Shown one piece after another: positions 1 to 7,140 of a DNA stretch of 23,589 nucleotides (positions are counted from its first letter, which is position 1; every line of letters begins with the position of its first letter). Made by a program: the position numbers and the translations under genes. This DNA comes from an uncultured Actinomyces sp. (lineage in GTDB: Bacteria; Actinomycetota; Actinomycetes; Actinomycetales; Actinomycetaceae), in the NCBI GenBank assembly GCA_938040725.1, contig CALHZX010000111.1:1-23589 (forward strand). Direction: 5' to 3'. The notes under the pieces were generated by a model. It had not been told where the DNA came from and made no database searches. It saw only the letters and a program-made list of their open reading frames with translations.

Positions 1-110
1 TGCGCACGCACAAGCGGCTCATCGACATCATCGACCCGACCCCCAAGGCCGTCGATTCGCTTATGCGCCTCGACCTGCCTGCGGACGTCAACATCGAGAT
101 CAAGCTCTGA
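1..110 (+). CDS. rpsJ: 30S ribosomal protein S10 (uS10), 3' end only
   Basis: This is the 3' end of a gene that begins outside the window; 35 residues are visible, read from base 3 to the TGA at 108-110. The visible text includes [20 protein letters not shown] and ends in VNIEIKL, which is the standard S10 C-terminus. S10 sits in the 30S head and, in many bacteria, also acts with NusB in antitermination. It lies 11 bases before rplC, as the first gene of the S10 operon normally does. The operon promoter is therefore outside the window. Confidence 0.95.
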
Positions 111-121
111 GGACATCTGCA

Positions 122-787
122 ATGACTAAGAAGAAGCAGCACGCTGCCGCGCCCGTCAAGGCGCTGCTCGGCCGCAAGCTCGGCATGACCCAGGTCTGGG
201 ATGCCGACGGCCACCTCGTGCCCCTGACTGTCGTGCAGGTCGGCACCAACGTCGTCACCCAGGTTCGCACCGACGAGGTCGACGGCTACTCCGCAATTCA
301 GCTTGGCTTCGGTGAGATTGACTCCCGTAAGGTCACCAAGCCCCTGCAGGGCCACTTCGAGAAGGCCGGAGTTGCTCCGCGCCGTCACCTCGTCGAGGTC
401 CGCACCTCCGAGCACGACTCATACGAGCTCGGCCAGGAGCTCGACGCCGCCACCTTCGAGGCTGGCCAGGCTGTCGACGTCTCCGGCACCACTAAGGGCA
501 AGGGCTTCGCCGGCGTCATGAAGCGTCACGGCTTCGCTGGTGTTTCCGCCTCCCACGGTGCGCACCGAAACCACCGCAAGCCCGGTTCGATCGGCGCCTG
601 CGCGACGCCCGGTCGCATCTTCAAGGGCCTGCGCATGGCCGGCCGCATGGGTGGCAACCGTCGTACTGTTGAGAACCTGACGATCCAGGCCGTCGACACC
701 GAGAAGGGCCTGCTGCTCATCAGCGGTGCCATCCCCGGCCCGAAGAACGGCGTTGTCCTGGTTCGCTCCTCCGTGAAGGGTGCGTGA
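122..787 (+). CDS. rplC: 50S ribosomal protein L3 (uL3)
   Basis: L3 is an early-assembly 23S rRNA-binding protein whose long central loop reaches towards the peptidyl transferase centre. The 221-residue product has the L3 hallmarks: LLGRKLGMTQVW near residue 15, GTTKGKGFAGVMKRHGF near 122-138, the SHGAHRNHRKPGSIGAC stretch and GRMGGNRRTVENL near 173-185. Length is usual for actinobacteria. The ATG at 122 follows a TGAGGACA stretch that also carries the rpsJ stop, suggesting coupled translation. It is followed after two bases by rplD. Confidence 0.97.
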   Translation: MTKKKQHAAAPVKALLGRKLGMTQVWDADGHLVPLTVVQVGTNVVTQVRTDEVDGYSAIQLGFGEIDSRKVTKPLQGHFEKAGVAPRRHLVEVRTSEHDSYELGQELDAATFEAGQAVDVSGTTKGKGFAGVMKRHGFAGVSASHGAHRNHRKPGSIGACATPGRIFKGLRMAGRMGGNRRTVENLTIQAVDTEKGLLLISGAIPGPKNGVVLVRSSVKGA

Positions 788-789
788 TC

Positions 790-1434
790 ATGGCTGACGA
801 TCGTAACGTTGACGTCATCGACCTCAAGGGCAAGAAGGCGGGTTCCGTCGTTCTCCCCGGGTCCATCTTTGACGTCCCCACCAACATTCCGCTGATGCAC
901 CAGGTTGTCGTCGCTCAGCTTGCGGCCGCCCGTCAGGGCACGCACGCGACGAAGACCCGCGGTGAGGTCGCTGGTGGCGGCAAGAAGCCGTTCCGCCAGA
1001 AGGGCACCGGTAACGCCCGTCAGGGCTCCATCCGTGCGCCTCACTTTACCGGTGGCGGCATCGTCCACGGCCCCCAGCCGCGTGACTACGACCAGCGCAC
1101 CCCCAAGAAGATGAAGCAGGGCGCTCTGCGTTCCGCTCTGTCTGATCGTGCGCGCGCCGACCGCATCCACGTTGTCACCGCCCTGTTCGAAGGCGACAAG
1201 CCCTCGACCAAGGCTGCTCTCGGCGCCCTGCGCGCGATCGTCGAGGACCGTCAGGCTCTTGTCGTCCTCGAGCGTGGCAACGAACTGACCGCGCTGTCCC
1301 TGCGCAACGTTCCCGAGGTTCACGTTCTGTGGGCCGACCAGCTGAACACGTACGACGTCCTGGACGCCGATGACATCGTCTTTACGCAGGCCGCCCTTGA
1401 GTCCTTCCTCGGTACCAAGGAGGAGACCAAGTGA
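790..1434 (+). CDS. rplD: 50S ribosomal protein L4 (uL4)
   Basis: L4 binds 23S rRNA domain I and lines the exit tunnel through a long loop. The 214-residue product starts MADDRNVDVIDLKGKKAGSV and contains the tunnel-loop signature: TRGEVAGGGKKPFRQKGTGN, then ARQGSIRAPHFTGGGIVHGP. An in-frame GTG at 784 would add three residues, but the ATG at 790 follows a GAAGGG ribosome-binding sequence at better spacing. In E. coli L4 represses its own S10 operon; nothing here shows whether this happens in this organism. Its stop overlaps the GTG start of rplW. Confidence 0.96.
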   Translation: MADDRNVDVIDLKGKKAGSVVLPGSIFDVPTNIPLMHQVVVAQLAAARQGTHATKTRGEVAGGGKKPFRQKGTGNARQGSIRAPHFTGGGIVHGPQPRDYDQRTPKKMKQGALRSALSDRARADRIHVVTALFEGDKPSTKAALGALRAIVEDRQALVVLERGNELTALSLRNVPEVHVLWADQLNTYDVLDADDIVFTQAALESFLGTKEETK

Positions 1435-1736
1435 GCACGATTGAAGCGGGTAAGAACCCCCGCGACATCATCCTGAAGCCGGTCACCACCGAGAAGTCGC
1501 TCGCCCTCATGGACCTGGGCAAGTACACCTTCGAGGTTGACCCCCGCGCGAACAAGACCGAGATCAAGATTGCCCTCGAGCGTATTTTCGGCGTCAAGAT
1601 CGGTTCCATCGCGACCCAGAACCGCAAGGGCAAGACCTACCGCACCCGTAACGGGATCGGTAAGCGCAAGGACGTCAAGCGTGCCATCGTCACCGTGCGT
1701 GAGGGCACCATCGATATCTTCGGCGATCAGGCCTGA
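1431..1736 (+). CDS. rplW: 50S ribosomal protein L23 (uL23)
   Basis: L23 binds near the tunnel exit and is the docking site for trigger factor and SRP. The 101-residue product carries the family core: RDIILKPVTTEKSLALMD, then FEVDPRANKTEIKIALERIF and a GKTYRTRNGIGKRKDVKRA stretch, followed by a final beta strand. It starts at GTG 1431, overlapping the rplD stop by four bases (GTGA), a typical coupled junction. The preceding AAGGAGGAG supplies a strong ribosome-binding site. Confidence 0.96.
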   Translation: MSTIEAGKNPRDIILKPVTTEKSLALMDLGKYTFEVDPRANKTEIKIALERIFGVKIGSIATQNRKGKTYRTRNGIGKRKDVKRAIVTVREGTIDIFGDQA

Positions 1737-1758
1737 GGACCGAAGGGACATTTGAACA

Positions 1759-2595
1759 ATGGGAATTCGCAAGTACAAGCCCACGACTCCGGGCCGTCGC
1801 TTCTCGTCCGTCTCTGACTTCGTCGAGATCACCCGCGACACCCCCGAGAAGTCACTGCTGCGCCCGCTGCACAAGACCGGCGGCCGTAACAACAACGGTC
1901 GCGTGACCTCCCGCCACCGCGGTGGCGGCCACAAGCGCCAGTACCGCGTGATCGACTTCCGTCGTCACGATAAGGACGGCGTCCCGGCAACGGTCGCTCA
2001 CATCGAGTACGACCCCAACCGCACCGCTCGCATCGCTCTCCTGCACTACGCGGATGGCGAGAAGCGCTACATCCTCGCTCCGACCGGCCTGAAGCAGGGC
2101 GATCAGATCGAGGCTGGCGTTGGTGCCGACATCAAGCCCGGCAACTCGCTGCAGCTGCGCAACATCCCCCTGGGTACCGTTGTGCACGCCGTCGAGCTCT
2201 ACCCGGGTGGCGGTGCCAAGATCGCTCGTTCCGCTGGCACCTCCGTGCAGCTCGTCGCTAAGGAAGGCCGCTTCGCCCAGCTGCGTATGCCCTCCGGCGA
2301 GATCCGCAACGTGGAGGCCACCTGCCGCGCCACCATCGGCGAGGTCGGCAACGCCGAGCAGTCGAACATCAACTGGGGCAAGGCCGGCCGTATGCGCTGG
2401 AAGGGCAAGCGCCCGCACGTCCGTGGTGTCGTTATGAACCCGGTTGATCACCCGCACGGCGGTGGTGAAGGCCGCACGTCCGGTGGTCGTCACCCCGTGT
2501 CGCCTTGGGGCAAGCCCGAGGGCCGTACGCGTCGTCCGAAGAAGGCGTCCGATCGCATGATCGTCCGCCGTCGCAAGACCGGCAAGAACCGCTGA
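1759..2595 (+). CDS. rplB: 50S ribosomal protein L2 (uL2)
   Basis: L2 is one of the most conserved 50S proteins and is needed for subunit association and peptidyl transferase activity. The 278-residue product begins MGIRKYKPTTPGRR and shows the N-terminal OB-like region (HKTGGRNNNGRVTSRHRGGG), the SH3-like region and the conserved C-terminal loop MNPVDHPHGGGEGRTSGGRH near residues 226-246, which includes the histidine implicated in function. Length matches the family. It lies 22 bases after rplW and 16 bases before rpsS. Confidence 0.97.
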   Translation: MGIRKYKPTTPGRRFSSVSDFVEITRDTPEKSLLRPLHKTGGRNNNGRVTSRHRGGGHKRQYRVIDFRRHDKDGVPATVAHIEYDPNRTARIALLHYADGEKRYILAPTGLKQGDQIEAGVGADIKPGNSLQLRNIPLGTVVHAVELYPGGGAKIARSAGTSVQLVAKEGRFAQLRMPSGEIRNVEATCRATIGEVGNAEQSNINWGKAGRMRWKGKRPHVRGVVMNPVDHPHGGGEGRTSGGRHPVSPWGKPEGRTRRPKKASDRMIVRRRKTGKNR

Positions 2596-2611
2596 GTAGG
2601 AGTCGATTGAA

Positions 2612-2893
2612 ATGCCGCGTAGTTTGAAGAAGGGCCCGTTCGTCGACGACCACCTGCTCAAGAAGGTCGACGCCGCGAACGAATCCGGCTCGAAGAACGT
2701 CATCAAGACCTGGTCGCGTCGCTCGGTCATCACCCCGGATTTCCTGGGCCTGACCATCGCCGTCCACGACGGCCGTAAGCATGTGCCCGTTTTCGTCACC
2801 GAGTCGATGGTGGGCCACAAGCTCGGCGAGTTCGCTCCCACGCGTACTTTCCGCAGCCACGACAAGGACGATCGTAAGGGACGTCGGCGCTGA
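2612..2893 (+). CDS. rpsS: 30S ribosomal protein S19 (uS19)
   Basis: S19 forms a complex with S13 in the 30S head and contacts the A- and P-site tRNAs. The 93-residue product has the full signature: MPRSLKKGPFVDDHLLKKV at the N-terminus, WSRRSVITPDFLGLTIAVHD in the centre, and VGHKLGEFAPTRTFRSHDKD near the C-terminus. Length is normal. A TAGGAGTCG ribosome-binding stretch precedes the ATG. Confidence 0.97.
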   Translation: MPRSLKKGPFVDDHLLKKVDAANESGSKNVIKTWSRRSVITPDFLGLTIAVHDGRKHVPVFVTESMVGHKLGEFAPTRTFRSHDKDDRKGRRR

Positions 2894-2922
2894 GCCGGCC
2901 CCACGGAAGAAGAGGCAGATAC

Positions 2923-3294
2923 ATGGAAGCCAAGGCGCAGGCGCGATTCATCCGCGTCACGCCCCAGAAGTCCCGCCGTGTTGTGAACGAAGTTCGCGGC
3001 AAGCGTGTTCTGGAGGCCGCCGACATTCTGCGGTTCGCCCCGCAGGCCGTCGCCACCGATGTCCGCAAGGTGCTCCTGAGCGCCGTCGCCAACTCGAAGG
3101 TCAAGGCTGAGAACGCCGGAGAGACCTTCAATGAGGCCGACCTGCTCGTCCTGGAGGCATACGTGGACGAGGGTCCGACCATGAAGCGTATTCGTCCCCG
3201 TGCACAGGGGCGCGCCGGTCGTATCCTGAAGCGCACCTCCCACATCACCATTGTGGTGGGGACCAAGGAAGACAAGAAGAAGGGAGACCGCTGA
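2923..3294 (+). CDS. rplV: 50S ribosomal protein L22 (uL22)
   Basis: L22 contacts all 23S rRNA domains and its beta hairpin lines the exit tunnel next to L4; changes there give macrolide resistance in many bacteria. The 123-residue product has the N-terminal helix (ARFIRVTPQKSRRVVNEVRG), the central NSKVKAENAG region and the hairpin with GPTMKRIRPRAQGRAGRILK. No hairpin-tip duplication or deletion is apparent by eye. It is followed by one base and then the rpsC ATG. Confidence 0.96.
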   Translation: MEAKAQARFIRVTPQKSRRVVNEVRGKRVLEAADILRFAPQAVATDVRKVLLSAVANSKVKAENAGETFNEADLLVLEAYVDEGPTMKRIRPRAQGRAGRILKRTSHITIVVGTKEDKKKGDR

Positions 3295-3295
3295 T

Positions 3296-4105
3296 ATGGG
3301 TCAGAAGGTCAACCCCCGCGGGTTCCGTCTGGGAATCACCACTGACCACCGGTCTCGCTGGTTCTCCGACTCCACCACCAAGGGACAGCGCTACGCGGAC
3401 TACGTGGCGGAAGACGTCGCGATCCGCAAGTTCCTGACCGACAACCTCGAGCGCGCTGGTATCGCCGAGGTCGACATTGAGCGTACGCGTGACCGCGTTC
3501 GCGTTGACCTGCACACCGCTCGCCCCGGTATCGTGATCGGCCGCCGCGGCGCCGAGGCTGATCGCCTGCGCGTGCAGCTCGAGAAGCTGACGGGCAAGCA
3601 GGTTCAGCTGAACATCCTCGAGGTGAAGAACCCCGATCTCGAAGCGCAGCTCGTTGCGCAGGGCATCGCCGAGCAGCTCGCTGCTCGCGTGTCCTTCCGT
3701 CGTGCGATGCGTAAGGGCATCCAGTCCGCGCAGCGCGCTGGCGCTAAGGGCATTCGTGTCCAGGTGTCCGGCCGTCTGGGTGGCGCCGAAATGTCCCGCT
3801 CCGAGTTCTACCGTGAGGGCCGCGTGCCGCTGCACACCCTCCGCGCGAACATCGACTACGGATTCCACGAGGCCCGTACGACCTTCGGTCGCATCGGTGT
3901 CAAGGTGTGGATCTACAAGGGCGATATCACCGAGCGCGAGTTCGCTCGCCAGCAGGCCGAGCAGGCCCAGCGTGGTGGACGTCGCGATGGCCGCCGTGGC
4001 CCCCGCCGCGGTGGACGCCCCAACCAGGAGACCGCTGCGCAGCAGGCACCCCGTGAGGCTTCGGCCTCTGAGGCCGCTGCGCCCACGACCGGATCGGAGG
4101 CCTGA
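3296..4105 (+). CDS. rpsC: 30S ribosomal protein S3 (uS3)
   Basis: S3 is at the mRNA entry tunnel and helps unwind incoming mRNA. The 269-residue product begins MGQKVNPRGFRLGITTDH. A KH domain carries the GIVIGRRG loop near residues 79-86, and the C-terminal domain carries AMRKGIQSAQRAGAKGIRVQ and SGRLGGAEMSRSEFYREG. The open frame extends upstream into rplV, but the ATG at 3296 gives the standard start. After residue about 217 the protein ends in a basic Gly/Arg-rich stretch followed by an Ala/Glu-rich tail; such disordered S3 tails are common in actinobacteria. Confidence 0.97.
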   Translation: MGQKVNPRGFRLGITTDHRSRWFSDSTTKGQRYADYVAEDVAIRKFLTDNLERAGIAEVDIERTRDRVRVDLHTARPGIVIGRRGAEADRLRVQLEKLTGKQVQLNILEVKNPDLEAQLVAQGIAEQLAARVSFRRAMRKGIQSAQRAGAKGIRVQVSGRLGGAEMSRSEFYREGRVPLHTLRANIDYGFHEARTTFGRIGVKVWIYKGDITEREFARQQAEQAQRGGRRDGRRGPRRGGRPNQETAAQQAPREASASEAAAPTTGSEA

Positions 4106-4110
4106 GCCCC

Positions 4111-4530
4111 ATGCTCATTCCCCGTCGGACTAAGTACCGCAAGCAGCACCGTCCTCACCGCACTGGCTTCGCCTCCGGTGGCACCGAACTGGCGTTCGGC
4201 GATTACGGCATCCAGGCCCTCGAGCCCGCTTACATCACCAACCGTCAGATTGAGGCGGCTCGTATTGCCGTGACCCGTCACATCAAGCGTGGCGGTAAGG
4301 TCTGGATCAACATCTTCCCGGACCGTCCGCTGACGAAGAAGCCCGCCGAAACCCGAATGGGTTCCGGTAAGGGTGCTCCGGAGTGGTGGGTTGCCCCCGT
4401 CAAGCCCGGACGCGTCATGTTCGAGCTGGCAGGCGTCCCCGAGGAGCTCGCTCGCGAGGCCCTCAGCCGTGCCCAGCACAAGCTTCCTATCAAGACCCGC
4501 TTCGTGGTCCGAGAGGGTGGTGACATCTGA
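4111..4530 (+). CDS. rplP: 50S ribosomal protein L16 (uL16)
   Basis: L16 sits near the A-site of the 50S subunit and helps organise tRNA binding. The 139-residue product has MLIPRRTKYRKQHRPHRTGF, then GGTELAFGDYGIQALEPAYI, and the conserved RMGSGKGAPEWWVAPVKPGR near residues 81-101. Length is usual. Its TGA shares one base with the rpmC ATG (TGATG), a sign of translational coupling. Confidence 0.97.
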   Translation: MLIPRRTKYRKQHRPHRTGFASGGTELAFGDYGIQALEPAYITNRQIEAARIAVTRHIKRGGKVWINIFPDRPLTKKPAETRMGSGKGAPEWWVAPVKPGRVMFELAGVPEELAREALSRAQHKLPIKTRFVVREGGDI

Positions 4531-4763
4531 TGGCAGATAAGGGTCTGACCACCGAGCAGCTTGACGCCATGGACAACTCCCAGCTGTCCAAGGAGCTGGA
4601 GAAGGCTAAGGCCGAGCTGTTCAACCTGCGTTTCGCGCAGGCCGTTGGCAACCTCGAGGATCACGGTCGTATGAAGACCGTGCGTCGCGACATTGCCCGG
4701 ATCTACACCATCGCGCGTGAGCGGGAGCTTGGCTACCGCACCGCCCCGAGCACTGAGGAGTGA
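4530..4763 (+). CDS. rpmC: 50S ribosomal protein L29 (uL29)
   Basis: L29 is a small two-helix protein next to L23 at the tunnel exit. The 77-residue product has the family pattern LDAMDNSQLSKELEKAKAEL, FNLRFAQAVGNLEDHGRMK and RRDIARIYTIARERELG. The ATG at 4530 uses the last base of the rplP stop codon. The C-terminal YRTAPSTEE tail is a few residues longer than the E. coli protein. Confidence 0.95.
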   Translation: MADKGLTTEQLDAMDNSQLSKELEKAKAELFNLRFAQAVGNLEDHGRMKTVRRDIARIYTIARERELGYRTAPSTEE

Positions 4764-4768
4764 GCCTG

Positions 4769-5035
4769 ATGGCAGAAACCACCGCTCGTAACGAGCGCAA
4801 GGTCCGTCGCGGCTACGTCGTCAGCGACAAGATGGACAAGACCGTTGTCGTCCAGATCGAGGACCGCGTTAAGCACGCCCTCTACGGCAAGGTCATGCGC
4901 AAGAACAAGAAGGTCAAGGTTCACGACGAGCACAACGAGTGCGGCGTCGGCGATCTCGTCCTCATCATGGAGACCCGCCCGCTGTCGGCCACCAAGCGCT
5001 GGCGCGTTGTGGAGATCCTCGAAAAGGCGAAGTGA
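4769..5035 (+). CDS. rpsQ: 30S ribosomal protein S17 (uS17)
   Basis: S17 is an OB-fold primary binder of 16S rRNA. The 88-residue product reads MAETTARNERKVRRGYVVSD, then KMDKTVVVQIEDRVKHALYG and a C-terminal GDLVLIMETRPLSATKRWRV, the S17 signature. An in-frame GTG at 4760 overlaps the rpmC stop, but the ATG at 4769 lies eight bases after a GAGGAG ribosome-binding site and is preferred. This is the last gene of the S10 block; an 88-base gap follows before rplN. Confidence 0.95.
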   Translation: MAETTARNERKVRRGYVVSDKMDKTVVVQIEDRVKHALYGKVMRKNKKVKVHDEHNECGVGDLVLIMETRPLSATKRWRVVEILEKAK

Positions 5036-5123
5036 CCTTCGCTCACAGACCGAAATCCGTTCGGCAAGGCTCGACCGGTACAATCCGGGAGAGAACCGGC
5101 ACGACGACAGGAGTCAATAGAAA
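5036..5123 (+). promoter_or_regulatory. rpsQ-rplN gap with candidate spc promoter
   Basis: The 88 bases between rpsQ and rplN are the longest gap in the first 6.6 kb. They contain TACAAT at 5079-5084, close to the -10 consensus, but no good -35 at 16-18 bases upstream. A small hairpin CCGAA/TTCGG lies at 5050-5064. The usual ribosome-binding stretch (ACAGGAGTC) precedes the rplN ATG. The S10 and spc units are separately transcribed in many bacteria, so an internal promoter here is plausible. It could equally be supplementary to read-through. Confidence 0.45.
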
Positions 5124-5492
5124 ATGATCCAGCAGGAGTCGCGACTGAAGGTCGCCGATAACACAGGGGCCAAGGAGATCCTGACCATCCGTGTTCTCGG
5201 TGGCTCGGGTCGGCGCTACGCGGGTATCGGCGACACCATTGTCGCTACCGTGAAGGACGCCATCCCCGGCGGCAACGTCAAGAAGGGCGAAGTCGTCAAG
5301 GCAGTGATCGTTCGCACGCGTAAGGAAACCCGCCGCCCCGACGGTTCCTACATTCGTTTCGACGAGAATGCGGCCGTCATCATCAACAACAATGGCGAGC
5401 CGCGTGGCACGCGTATCTTCGGCCCCGTGGGCCGCGAGCTGCGCGACAAGAAGTTCATGCGTATCGTCTCCCTCGCTCCGGAGGTGATCTGA
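5124..5492 (+). CDS. rplN: 50S ribosomal protein L14 (uL14)
   Basis: L14 is a five-stranded barrel protein at the subunit interface and the binding site of the silencing factor RsfS. The 122-residue product starts MIQQESRLKVADNTGAKEIL and has the conserved GGNVKKGEVVKAVIVRTRKE centre and the C-terminal EPRGTRIFGPVGRELRDKKF. Length is exactly typical. It is the first gene of the spc block and is followed after three bases by rplX. Confidence 0.97.
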   Translation: MIQQESRLKVADNTGAKEILTIRVLGGSGRRYAGIGDTIVATVKDAIPGGNVKKGEVVKAVIVRTRKETRRPDGSYIRFDENAAVIINNNGEPRGTRIFGPVGRELRDKKFMRIVSLAPEVI

Positions 5493-5495
5493 TCC

Positions 5496-5927
5496 ATGGC
5501 AGCCAAGATTCGTAAGAATGACCTCGTGGAGGTCGTTCGCGGACGCACGTCCGACGAGAAGGCGCTGGCCAAGCGCAACGCCCGTCGCGCGGAGGAGGGC
5601 CTCGAGCCCCTGAAGCCCGGCGACAAGGGCAAGCAGGGCCGCGTCATCCAGGTGTTCCCGGCTGAGGGCAAGGTCCTCGTCGAGGGCATCAACCTGAAGA
5701 CGCGCCACGTGCGCCAGGGCCAGCAGGGCAGCGTCGGCGGCATCGAGACCATCGAAGCCCCCATCGCCCTGTCGAAGGTCGCTCTGGTCGACCCCGAGAC
5801 CAAGAAGCGCGTTCGTGTCGGTTTCCGCGAGGACACCGTCGAGCGCGGCGGCCGCACCCGCACCGTCCGAGTCCGAGTGACTCGCGGCGGAGCGCAGCGC
5901 GGCGTTGAGCAGGGCAAGGAGATCTGA
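5496..5927 (+). CDS. rplX: 50S ribosomal protein L24 (uL24) with a charged insertion
   Basis: L24 initiates 50S assembly by binding the 5' end of 23S rRNA. The 143-residue product is longer than the usual 100-115. The KOW-type core is recognisable: KIRKNDLVEVVRG at residues 4-16 and DKGKQGRVIQVFP near 43-55, with INLKTRHVRQ following. Between the first two strands is an extra block of about 25 charged residues (about 18-42, including KALAKRNARRAEEGLEPLK). The remainder is colinear with L24. The insertion keeps frame and codon use, so it is a real extension and not a sequencing error. Confidence 0.95.
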   Translation: MAAKIRKNDLVEVVRGRTSDEKALAKRNARRAEEGLEPLKPGDKGKQGRVIQVFPAEGKVLVEGINLKTRHVRQGQQGSVGGIETIEAPIALSKVALVDPETKKRVRVGFREDTVERGGRTRTVRVRVTRGGAQRGVEQGKEI

Positions 5928-5929
5928 GC

Positions 5930-6475
5930 ATGGCCCCGCGTCTGAAGGAAAAGTACGTCTCCGAGATCCGCGAGGCGCTCCGTGCTGAGTTCAAGCACGA
6001 GAACGTCATGCAGGTCGGCGGACTGACGAAGATTGTCGTCAACATGGGTGTCGGCGAGGCCGCTCGCGACTCGAAGGCACTCGAGGGCGCTATCCGCGAC
6101 CTCACCGCGATCACCGGCCAGAAGCCCGTGACCACCCGCGCCAAGAAGTCCATCGCTCAGTTCAAGCTGCGTGAGGGCCAGGCGATCGGTGCGCACGTGA
6201 CGCTTCGCGGCGACCGCATGTGGGAGTTCCTGGACCGCCTCCTCTCGACGGCGCTTCCCCGTATCCGTGACTTCCGTGGACTGTCCTCCAAGCAGTTCGA
6301 CGGTCACGGTAACTACACCTTCGGTCTCACGGAACAGTCGATGTTCCACGAGATCGACCAGGACTCGATCGACCGAGTGCGCGGCATGGACATCACGGTT
6401 GTCACCTCGGCCACCACCGACGAAGAGGGTCGCGCCCTTCTCCGTCACCTCGGCTTCCCGTTCAAGGAGGACTGA
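5930..6475 (+). CDS. rplE: 50S ribosomal protein L5 (uL5)
   Basis: L5 binds 5S rRNA and contacts the P-site tRNA and S13 across the subunit bridge B1b. The 181-residue product begins MAPRLKEKYVSEIREALRAE and carries the family signature KIVVNMGVGEAARDSK near residues 35-50, then TGQKPVTTRAKKSIAQFKLR, GAHVTLRGDRMWEFLDRL and the C-terminal GMDITVVTSATTDEEGRALL. It is packed between rplX and rpsN with two- and three-base gaps. Confidence 0.97.
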   Translation: MAPRLKEKYVSEIREALRAEFKHENVMQVGGLTKIVVNMGVGEAARDSKALEGAIRDLTAITGQKPVTTRAKKSIAQFKLREGQAIGAHVTLRGDRMWEFLDRLLSTALPRIRDFRGLSSKQFDGHGNYTFGLTEQSMFHEIDQDSIDRVRGMDITVVTSATTDEEGRALLRHLGFPFKED

Positions 6476-6478
6476 CCC

Positions 6479-6664
6479 ATGGCCAAGACATCCCTGAAGG
6501 TCAAGGCTGCCCGCAAGCCGAAGTTCGGCGTGCGTGCCTACACCCGGTGCAACCGTTGCGGACGTCCGCACTCGGTGTACCGCAAGTTCGGACTGTGCCG
6601 CGTGTGCCTGCGCGAGCTTGCCCACCGTGGCGAGCTCCCCGGTGTCACCAAGAGCAGCTGGTAA
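6479..6664 (+). CDS. rpsN: 30S ribosomal protein S14 type Z (uS14, zinc form)
   Basis: This 61-residue protein is the short, zinc-binding form of S14. Its four cysteines are C24, C27, C40 and C43 (CNRC and CRVC), followed by the usual LRELAHRGELPGVTKSSW end. Organisms often hold a second, cysteine-free S14 elsewhere under zinc-responsive control; none is present in this window. The gene ends in TAA and is followed by the 62-base structured gap before rpsH. Confidence 0.97.
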   Translation: MAKTSLKVKAARKPKFGVRAYTRCNRCGRPHSVYRKFGLCRVCLRELAHRGELPGVTKSSW

Positions 6665-6726
6665 AACGAACGTCGCAGGTCCCGGGTAACCGGAGAAACC
6701 GCGACGAGGAAGGGGAATAAACCCCC
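6665..6726 (+). promoter_or_regulatory. structured leader before rpsH
   Basis: The gap is mostly foldable. An outer stem pairs 6671-6676 (CGTCGC) with 6701-6706 (GCGACG), continues as GGT/ACC (6678-6680 with 6698-6700), and encloses CCGG-GTAA-CCGG (6682-6693), a hairpin with a GNRA-type loop. Just downstream, GGGG at 6712-6715 can pair with CCCC at 6722-6725, partly covering the GAGGAAGGGG ribosome-binding site of rpsH. A role in controlling rpsH translation is an inference. Confidence 0.45.
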
Positions 6727-7125
6727 ATGACAATGACAGACCCGATTGCAGATATGCTGACGCGTCTGCGCAACGCGAATCGTGCGCACCACGATGCGGT
6801 CTCCATGCCGTACTCGAAGCTCAAGAACGCGATTGCGAACATCCTGGTCGAGGAAGGCTACATTGCCTCGACCTCCGTCGAGGATGCCCGCGTGGGCAAG
6901 ACCCTGACGATCAACCTGAAGTACGGCTCGCACCGCGAAGCCGCCATCCAGGGGCTCAAGCGCGTGTCCAAGCCCGGTCTGCGCGTGTACGCCAAGTCCA
7001 CCAACCTGCCCAAGGTCCGCGGCGGCCTCGGCGTGGCAATCCTGTCCACGTCCTCCGGCCTGCTCACCGACCGTCAGGCAGCCGAGAAGGGTGTGGGTGG
7101 GGAAGTCCTCGCCTACATCTGGTGA
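6727..7125 (+). CDS. rpsH: 30S ribosomal protein S8 (uS8)
   Basis: S8 is a primary 16S rRNA binder and, in E. coli, the translational repressor of the spc operon. The 132-residue product begins MTMTDPIADMLTRLRNANRA and ends with STSSGLLTDRQAAEKGVGGE followed by VLAYIW, the standard S8 termini. A second ATG at 6733 is possible, but starting at 6727 gives the MTMTDPIAD start typical of actinobacteria and better spacing from the ribosome-binding site at 6707-6715. Confidence 0.96.
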   Translation: MTMTDPIADMLTRLRNANRAHHDAVSMPYSKLKNAIANILVEEGYIASTSVEDARVGKTLTINLKYGSHREAAIQGLKRVSKPGLRVYAKSTNLPKVRGGLGVAILSTSSGLLTDRQAAEKGVGGEVLAYIW

Positions 7126-7140
7126 TGAGGAGGCTGAACA

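Noticed and set aside
1852..3243. Long minus-strand open frame (463 codons) opposite rplB-rpsS-rplV
   Set aside because: It is antisense to three certain ribosomal genes, and high-GC codon use leaves the opposite frame free of stops; the protein shows no family motif.
5348..6733. Minus-strand open frame (461 codons) opposite rplN-rplX-rplE-rpsN
   Set aside because: Shadow of real genes; no motif, no ribosome-binding site.
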